Positions 58,675-64,000 of a stretch of 64,000 nt of DNA are shown here, piece after piece. The stretch covers positions 60,257-124,256 of the forward strand of contig NZ_JARBDC010000034.1 in NCBI RefSeq assembly GCF_036577625.1, written 5' to 3'. The translations under genes were made by a program, and so were the position numbers. Source of the DNA: Paenibacillus_AB sp036577625. GTDB taxonomy: Bacteria > Bacillota > Bacilli > Paenibacillales > NBRC-103111. The notes under the pieces are model-generated. The model was not told where the DNA came from, ran no database searches, and saw only the letters and a program-made list of their open reading frames with translations. Position 1 is the first letter of the stretch. Each line of letters starts with the position of its first letter.

Positions 58675-60801
58675 TTACCCCGCCTCGCCGTTTGCCAGCG
58701 AACGGACGTACTCGGGCAGCTCCTTGTCCAGCACCTCGCGCACTTGGGCGATTTTCCAGCGCAAATGCTCGGGGTCGGTCATATATTCCATCGACGGCTC
58801 CCAGCCGAGACGGGAGTCGGCTTCCGTCAGCGGGATCGTCGCCTCGGCGTTGGCGATTTCCAGCTCGGCGACCTGCGTCATGGCGGCCGCCAGCTCGGCG
58901 GCCTTCGCCGCGTCCTTCTCCTGAAGCAGACGATGCTTCAGCTTCCACCACTGCTTCGTATGAATGACCGTCCATACCGACCGCTCGATAAACCGGTTCA
59001 AGCCGAGCAGCCCGTTCGCTTCCTCGAGCTTTCGTTCCGGGGTAAGCGCGATCGCCCGTTCCAGCGCCGCGTTGCCTTCCGCCCACAGCTCGGCCATCCG
59101 CCGCAGGCTCGCGATCTCCACATCCAGCCGCAAGTAATCCGGATGGTCGTTGATCGGACTGTACATCGGATTGACGATCGGGTTATGGCTGCCGAAGTGG
59201 GCGTACCACGCTTGCGGAACGTGCGAGACTTCCCGGAACAGCAGCGGGTAAGAAGGGCCGATCCGGAAAGGTCCGTATTGGTCGTAGTTCGTCGGAATAT
59301 AATGACGGATGCCGTCGCTCCAATGCCGCCAGGCGTCCAGCACGTGCGGGACCGCCTCCGCGCTGAAGTCGCGCCTCGCTACGGCCGCGAACGTCTCCTC
59401 GGACGGCGGGCTCGGCTTCCAGTACGCCCACTTGGCCAAATCGCCGACAAACGACGGCCACCAGCCGTAATGATGCGATTCCATCAATCCGGTCAGGCCC
59501 CAATCGCGATGCGCCTGCAGCAGTCCGGCATGGCGGCGCGCCCATTGGTAAGGAATCGGCTCGTACGGAATGACGCCGAGATCCCACGTCATGCCGCCCG
59601 TATTCGCCATCGTATACAGCGTAATGCCCCGCTCGTGCGCGGCTTTCGCCTCGCTGGCGAAATAGCTGCCCGGCCCTTCGAACGACGCCGTATAGTCGAC
59701 GCACGTGTGGACGACGCCGCCCCGCTCGAATTTTTCGAACATTTCGAACGTCGCCATGAGCGAAATATCGGTCGGAAGCGAGCGGATGAGCCGCAGCCGC
59801 TCCTCCTCCGGGGCGTAGCCCCAGTTATACGTCCAGAAGACGATATCGAGATCCGGGTTGTGCTTTCGCGTCACCTTCTTGATCAGCTCGAGCCATTGCG
59901 GATAGTCGGTGCACGGCCACCAGCCCGGCGACGGCTTCGTCCGCTTTTTGTCCTTCGGCCATTCCAGACGCAGCATGCCGGTTGTGTTCGGGTCCTTGCT
60001 CGGAAATTCGCACGATTCGCCGACGAACACGATGCCTTTGAACCGGGGATACTTCTCCATGATCCGTCCGTACGTGCTTTCGTAATACGCTTCGGCGTCC
60101 GGATCGTCCGGATGCTTCCGGCTCGTCAAATAGCTGTACATGTACACGTCGAGTCCGTGCAGGGCGGCCCGGTCGATCACGTAATTGAAATCGAGGTAGC
60201 CGAACGGCGTACGGTCGATGTCTTTGACGAAAACGAGCACCGCGTCGATGCCGGCATGCGCCATCGCGTTCAGATGCGCGTCGGGGTAGACGTCGAGCCC
60301 CCAGCCGGAATGAATCATCCGCGGCGAAAAAACCGGCTCCCGCACCGTATCCTGGACGGCCACGAACGGAGCTTCGCGCAAATTCATCAAATCCTCCAAA
60401 TAAAAGCTGCCTTGTCCCGCGCCCCGCTCGTCGAAGCCGCATACGACGATCCGCTCCCGCTCCGCCGAGATGCGGTAGCTGCGCGGTTTGCTTAAAGGCT
60501 CGCCGTAGCCGGGGAGATCTTGTTTCTCGCCCAGGACGATGACGCTGCCGCCGCTTTCCGCGATTTCGCCGACGTTCGGCACCCGCCGCAGCAATACCGG
60601 ACAGTTCATGCTGTCCAATAAGTAATGCTGCAAATCTTTAGCGACATGAACGAGATGCGGGCCGGCGCCGTCGGCGATGACGATCTGCCAGCCTTCGTCG
60701 ATCGGGCATTCCCCGGCTTCCGGCCGAAGGGACGGATCGCGGCGGTTCGGCCGATGGACGACGTCCAGCCGATTGCGGAACTCATAATTTCGTTCTCCCA
60801 T
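58675..60801 (-). CDS. Putative glycoside hydrolase (GH20/GH67-like N-domain)
   Basis: A 708-residue protein without signal peptide. Residues 40-140 (QIVIADGAGPHLVHVAKDLQ, GGSVIVLGEKQDLPGYG) look like the N-terminal alpha/beta domain shared by GH20, GH67 and GH84-type enzymes. The central part from about 165 (RMIHSGWGLDVYPDAHLNAM, GIDAVLVFVKDIDRTPFGYL, KGIVFVGESCEFPSKDPNTT) fits a TIM barrel. The C-terminus is helical. The acidic residues in VGESCEFP are possible catalytic groups, but no known family is assigned with certainty. The ATG at 60801 has AGGAGG upstream. A cre-like half site TGAAAACG lies just upstream, at about 60850-60857. Confidence 0.65.
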   Translation of the reverse strand: MGERNYEFRNRLDVVHRPNRRDPSLRPEAGECPIDEGWQIVIADGAGPHLVHVAKDLQHYLLDSMNCPVLLRRVPNVGEIAESGGSVIVLGEKQDLPGYGEPLSKPRSYRISAERERIVVCGFDERGAGQGSFYLEDLMNLREAPFVAVQDTVREPVFSPRMIHSGWGLDVYPDAHLNAMAHAGIDAVLVFVKDIDRTPFGYLDFNYVIDRAALHGLDVYMYSYLTSRKHPDDPDAEAYYESTYGRIMEKYPRFKGIVFVGESCEFPSKDPNTTGMLRLEWPKDKKRTKPSPGWWPCTDYPQWLELIKKVTRKHNPDLDIVFWTYNWGYAPEEERLRLIRSLPTDISLMATFEMFEKFERGGVVHTCVDYTASFEGPGSYFASEAKAAHERGITLYTMANTGGMTWDLGVIPYEPIPYQWARRHAGLLQAHRDWGLTGLMESHHYGWWPSFVGDLAKWAYWKPSPPSEETFAAVARRDFSAEAVPHVLDAWRHWSDGIRHYIPTNYDQYGPFRIGPSYPLLFREVSHVPQAWYAHFGSHNPIVNPMYSPINDHPDYLRLDVEIASLRRMAELWAEGNAALERAIALTPERKLEEANGLLGLNRFIERSVWTVIHTKQWWKLKHRLLQEKDAAKAAELAAAMTQVAELEIANAEATIPLTEADSRLGWEPSMEYMTDPEHLRWKIAQVREVLDKELPEYVRSLANGEAG

Positions 60802-60844
60802 GACAACCTCCTGCGCATTAACGAAAATGTCATTCGATCGATTA

Positions 60845-60857
60845 TGAAGCGTTTTCA
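60845..60857 (-). promoter_or_regulatory. Weak cre-like dyad
   Basis: On the minus strand TGAAAACGCTTCA (13 nt) resembles a cre box that lacks one central base. It lies 44 bp upstream of the glycoside-hydrolase-like start. Confidence 0.25.
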
Positions 60858-60908
60858 CCATCCAATAATATATTTACTATATCATATAGAATCATTTCGC
60901 GAAACAGC

Positions 60909-60936
60909 AAAAAAAGCCGGCTCGCGCGGTTTCGGC
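60909..60936 (-). terminator. Probable terminator
   Basis: A short AGCCG/CGGCT stem around a GC-rich loop is followed by seven T on the minus strand, after the family-3 binding-protein gene. Confidence 0.55.
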
Positions 60937-61001
60937 TGCCGGTCTGTCGCTGGGCTCGCGCCCGCTCTCTTTTTCGTTTTCTTATCGATTCGGAGCTTTT
61001 C

Positions 61002-61787
61002 TTACTGTCCGGGCAGCTTTTGCGGCTTGCTGCCGAACCATTTGATGTACAGGCTGTCGTACGTGCCGTTGCCGGCGATTTGCTCGATCGCGCTGTTCAC
61101 TTTCCCGATATGCACGTTGCGCTTTTTGGCGGCGATCGCGTAGCTTTCCTTGTTGAGCACCTCTCCGACGATCTTCACTTTGCCTTTTCCGGCGTTTTGC
61201 ACATACTCGTGCACGCCCCGCTCGTCGAAAATGACGCAGTCCGCTCTTCCGGCGATCAAGTCGTCGTACGCCTGGTTGATGTCCGGGTAGCCGGACACCC
61301 CTTTCAGCTTCGGCAGCCGTCCCGCGAACGTATACGCGGTCGTGTCCAGCTTCGTCGCCACCGTTTTGCCGGCCAAATCTTCCTTGCCGCGGATGTCGTT
61401 GTTATGGATCGCGGTAGCCATGACGAGACCGGTCTGGAAATACGGGTCGGAGAAAGCGAGCTCGTCCTTGCGCGCTTTGTTGACGGTCATCCCGGCGATG
61501 ACGAGATCGACCTTGCCCGCCTTCAGAGCGGGAACGAGCTCCCGGGATTCCATCGGCACAAGCTCGTAGCGGATGCCCCCCTTCTGCGCGATCGCATCCC
61601 ACAGCTCGACCTCGAATCCTTTATTCACGCCGCCTTCCGTATACGTAAACGGGCGAAAATCGCTCTCCATGCCGACCTTGAGCGTTTTGTCCTGCCCGCA
61701 TCCCGCCGTTGCCGCCGCGATCGCGAGCGACAGAAGCAGAAGCAGAAGCAGCGGCAGCGGCATCCGGCGGCGCCATCCGTTATTCAT
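61002..61787 (-). CDS. Family-3 amino-acid-type solute-binding lipoprotein
   Basis: A 261-residue binding protein. The signal MNNGWRRRMPLPLLLLLLLS runs to the lipobox AATAGC at about residue 30. The mature domain has the family-3 pattern LKVGMESDFRPFTYTEGGVN, GFEVELWDAIA, DLVIAGMTVNKARKDELAFS and DPYFQTG. It probably binds a polar amino acid or similar. The ATG at 61787 has GAGAGG upstream; a GTG two codons earlier is an alternative. There is no permease or ATPase gene nearby, so its partner is elsewhere or it acts as a sensor. Confidence 0.88.
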   Translation of the reverse strand: MNNGWRRRMPLPLLLLLLLSLAIAAATAGCGQDKTLKVGMESDFRPFTYTEGGVNKGFEVELWDAIAQKGGIRYELVPMESRELVPALKAGKVDLVIAGMTVNKARKDELAFSDPYFQTGLVMATAIHNNDIRGKEDLAGKTVATKLDTTAYTFAGRLPKLKGVSGYPDINQAYDDLIAGRADCVIFDERGVHEYVQNAGKGKVKIVGEVLNKESYAIAAKKRNVHIGKVNSAIEQIAGNGTYDSLYIKWFGSKPQKLPGQ

Positions 61788-61894
61788 TCGCACCTCTCCC
61801 CTTCGATTTCATGCGTTCGGGTAAAGGTAGCGTTTGTAAATTTCCGGTGCATTATGCAAGTTCGGCGGGCTTCCCCGGCGCGTTCGCAAGGCCG

Positions 61895-62485
61895 TCAAAA
61901 ACGGATGTGCTTCAGCTTGACCGCAAGCCGGTCCAACGCTTTGCGGTAAGGTCCGCGTTCGTCGGGCCGCAGCGAAAGCCCGAGCATGCCGGCGATCGTC
62001 TCCGCCGTCGTCGAGACCGACATGCGTTCCGTGTCCAGATGATGCCGGAACACGTCGTTCGCGAGCCCTTCCAGACACCGGTCGATCTGCAGCGACGGCC
62101 AGGAACGCGCGCCGTCGCCCCGGCTTCGCAACCGGCGAAGCAGCGTCTCCTTTGAAGCCATCAGCGCGAAATGGTGGACCGTCACCCCGTCCAGTCGCAA
62201 TCGCCCGACGATTTCGTCGAAATAGGACGGGTTCACGACCGTCATCGGCACGATAACCGTCCCGCCGTACTCGCGGTTCAAATAGGACAGCATCGAATAA
62301 GCGAATTCGCGCCACATGGCGAAATCTTGAAAATCGCCGGCCGCCAGCTCCTTCGGCACGTTTTTTCGAATATAAAAGCCGATATTTTCCGGATCGAACA
62401 CGAACGAGTCGGACAGTCGCCGGTGCAGCTCGTAAGCGGTTTGCGTCTTGCCGGAGCCGAACGCTCCATTGATCCAAACGATCAT
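61895..62485 (-). CDS. tmrB: TmrB-like ATP-binding tunicamycin-resistance protein
   Basis: A 196-residue protein closely resembling Bacillus subtilis TmrB in length and sequence pattern: MIVWINGAFGSGKTQTAYEL (P-loop GAFGSGKT at 7-14), IVPMTVVNPSYFDEIVGRLR, VHHFALMASKETLLRRLRSR and IDRCLEGL. TmrB binds ATP and the membrane and confers resistance to tunicamycin. The ATG at 62485 has AGGAGGG upstream. The nearby glycan genes are not in its operon. Confidence 0.85.
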   Translation of the reverse strand: MIVWINGAFGSGKTQTAYELHRRLSDSFVFDPENIGFYIRKNVPKELAAGDFQDFAMWREFAYSMLSYLNREYGGTVIVPMTVVNPSYFDEIVGRLRLDGVTVHHFALMASKETLLRRLRSRGDGARSWPSLQIDRCLEGLANDVFRHHLDTERMSVSTTAETIAGMLGLSLRPDERGPYRKALDRLAVKLKHIRF

Positions 62486-62566
62486 ACCCCGCCCTCCTTT
62501 GTACCCAGTGTACCATAAAGGAAGAAGCGGCCATGGCAAAATTTAGGCACGGCTGTCCTAGCGAGA

Positions 62567-62619
62567 GAAAAAACAAACAGCCGGCCGAGCTTCCGCAGCG
62601 GAAGCCGGACCGGCTGTTT
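62567..62619 (-). terminator. Rho-independent terminator
   Basis: AAACAGCCGG/CCGGCTGTTT arms with an inner GCTTCCGC/GCGGAAGC hairpin, followed by GTTTTTTC on the minus strand. It ends the YhgE-type gene. Confidence 0.88.
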
Positions 62620-62633
62620 CGGTATCGGACGGA

Positions 62634-64000
62634 TCAAGCGATGGCCGTTTCCGCCTGGGAACGATCCGTCTTTCGGGTTTTGCGATGCGTTGCCGTGAAA
62701 TAGACGAGAGTCAATGCCGCGAACAGGACGGCGAACAAGCCGAGTACCGCCGCGTTATGCCACATCGCATCGTAGTCGCCGCTGGAAATGACGTCTTTGA
62801 AGCCGGCGACCGAGTACGTCATCGGCAGCCAAGGCGTCACATGCTGCAGCCATGCCGGGATGAGCTCCAGCGGGAACGTGCCGGCCGAGCTCGTCAGCTG
62901 GAAAATGAGCACGACGATCGCAATGAAACGGCCCGGATTTTGCAGCACGGTGACGAGAAATTGGATGAGCATCATGAACGAGACGCTCGTCAGGATCGAG
63001 AACAGGACGAAGAGCGGAACGCTTTTCACGTTCAGATCCAAAATGAACAGCAGCGCCGCATCGGCAACGAGCGCCTGAACGACGCCGACAAGGGCGAGCG
63101 TCAGCGCCTTGCTCCAAAACCAGCTCCAGCCGTTCGCCGGCCGCACGGCGGGCTCCCGCACCGAGTAAACGATCGTCAGCAGCAGCGCGCCGACGTACAG
63201 GCCGAGCGACAGGAAATAAGGAGCGAAGCCGGTGCCGTAATTCGGCACCTCGTTGACCTTCTGGACGTCGAGCTCGATCGGTCCGGCAAACATGTCGTAC
63301 GTCGAATCCGACGGCTGAAGCCCAGACGTTTTGGCCGTCGCGTCGCTCAGCTTGCCCGACAGCTCGTGCGAGCCGTCGTCGAGCTGCAGCAGGCCGGCCG
63401 CGACTTGCTGCGCGCCGTTTTCCAGCTTCATCGTACCGTCGACGAACGGGGCCACATTCGCCTTCAGCGAGGCGAGCCCGTCGTTCAGCTCGGCGGCCCC
63501 GGCGCTCAGCTGCTTCGCGCCGGCCGCCAGTGCTGCGCCGCCGTCCTTCGCTTCGGCCAGCTTGCCGCCGAACTGCGTCATGCCGGCCGACCAGGTCGCG
63601 GCGCCGCTCGCCAGCCGTTGTCCGCCGGCGGCCAATTCCCGGGCGCCCGCCTGCGCCTCTTTCAACTTGCCGTCCACCGCGGCGAGCCCGGCGTTCAACT
63701 GCGCCGCGCCGTCATGCAGCTGCTTCGCGCCGTCGCTCAGCTGCTGCTGCGCCTGCTCCGCTTCGGTCAGGCCGGCCGCCAGCTGCTTGCTCGACGCCAG
63801 CAGCTTTTGAAAGCCGGCGTCCTGCGCCAGCTGCGCGTTCGACGCGGCCAGCTGCTCCAGCCCTTGCGTGAGCTGCGCCGCGCCGGCTTCCAGCTTCGCC
63901 GCGCCGGCGGCCGACTGGCCGAGCCCGTCGGCGAGCCGGCCGGACGCCTGCTCCGTCTGCCCGGAGCCGGCCGCCAGCTGCCCGCTCGCCTCGGCAAGCT
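62634..64000 (-). CDS. YhgE/Pip-type membrane protein, C-terminal part
   Basis: The frame is open to the right edge of the window, so only the last 455 or so residues are seen. The visible N-side is a long Ala/Gly-rich coiled-coil region of the YhgE type (GARELAAGGQRLASGAATWS, GAKQLSAGAAELNDGLASLK). Five to six transmembrane helices follow (for example TGFAPYFLSLGLYVGALLLT and IAIVVLIFQLTSSAGTFPLE), as in the ABC-2-like C-terminus of YhgE and the phage infection protein Pip. The tail is basic. Relatives include ESX/type VII accessory and phage-receptor proteins. Confidence 0.85.
   Translation of the reverse strand, partial: LAEASGQLAAGSGQTEQASGRLADGLGQSAAGAAKLEAGAAQLTQGLEQLAASNAQLAQDAGFQKLLASSKQLAAGLTEAEQAQQQLSDGAKQLHDGAAQLNAGLAAVDGKLKEAQAGARELAAGGQRLASGAATWSAGMTQFGGKLAEAKDGGAALAAGAKQLSAGAAELNDGLASLKANVAPFVDGTMKLENGAQQVAAGLLQLDDGSHELSGKLSDATAKTSGLQPSDSTYDMFAGPIELDVQKVNEVPNYGTGFAPYFLSLGLYVGALLLTIVYSVREPAVRPANGWSWFWSKALTLALVGVVQALVADAALLFILDLNVKSVPLFVLFSILTSVSFMMLIQFLVTVLQNPGRFIAIVVLIFQLTSSAGTFPLELIPAWLQHVTPWLPMTYSVAGFKDVISSGDYDAMWHNAAVLGLFAVLFAALTLVYFTATHRKTRKTDRSQAETAIA

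Overview
The window looks like the chromosome of a high-GC, spore-forming Paenibacillaceae bacterium (Paenibacillus or Cohnella type). This is inferred from gene content: a gerA-type spore germination operon, an S-layer-homology CAP protein, several carbohydrate ABC importers with lipoprotein solute-binding proteins, AraC/YesN-type regulators, a TmrB homologue, a DUF2512 membrane protein, Bacillus-type ribosome binding sites and a LexA (DinR) box of the Bacillus pattern. GTG and TTG starts are common, and long antisense open frames are everywhere because of the GC content. No rRNA, CRISPR array, phage module, integrase or transposase was seen; one tRNA (Thr, CGU) is present.

Layout. 0.5-2.0 kb: SLH/CAP surface protein. 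2.2-9.5 kb: a carbohydrate island with two related orphan solute-binding lipoproteins, an AraC regulator, an FAD oxidoreductase and a predicted beta-propeller protein, with catabolite-repression-like AAGCGCTT palindromes. 9.8-10.9 kb: a small hydrophilic protein and an NADPH-dependent FMN reductase. 10.9-15.3 kb: a complete ABC sugar importer operon (ATPase, two permeases, binding protein, small ORF). 15.6-18.4 kb: small proteins, a decayed fragment and two adjacent acetyltransferase-like genes. 18.6-22.1 kb: a heterodimeric ABC exporter. 22.2-29.3 kb: a six-gene minus-strand glycan operon (sugar-1-phosphate nucleotidyltransferase, coiled-coil protein, a processive GT2 carrying MshEN-like repeats, a GT-C enzyme, a polyprenyl-phosphate GT2, and a frameshifted GtrA). 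29.6-33.7 kb: an enolase-superfamily enzyme, small membrane proteins, a radical SAM gene under a LexA-like box, and a DUF1259 protein. 33.8-40.2 kb: tRNA-Thr, then a membrane-bound AraC sensor-regulator upstream of an lplBCA-type importer. 40.3-45.3 kb: DNA-3-methyladenine glycosylase, a c-di-AMP (ydaO) riboswitch with a 3D-domain wall protein, a polysaccharide deacetylase, and a two-component system. 45.4-50.5 kb: DHA2 efflux pump, Rrf2 regulator, thioesterase, CheW and a chemoreceptor. 50.5-55.6 kb: a gerB-gerA-gerC operon lying between two copies of a 208-bp intergenic repeat. 55.6-64 kb: a second two-component system, a decayed GNAT gene beside a palindromic element, a glycoside-hydrolase-like protein, a family-3 binding protein, TmrB, and the C-terminal part of a YhgE/Pip membrane protein cut by the window edge.

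Themes. Sugar capture and its regulation dominate: three binding-protein systems, two AraC regulators, cre-like boxes. Envelope glycan modification is the second theme. The most notable observations are the MshEN-GT2 operon with its broken gtrA, the LexA-like box on the radical SAM gene, and the 208-bp repeats on both sides of the germination operon.
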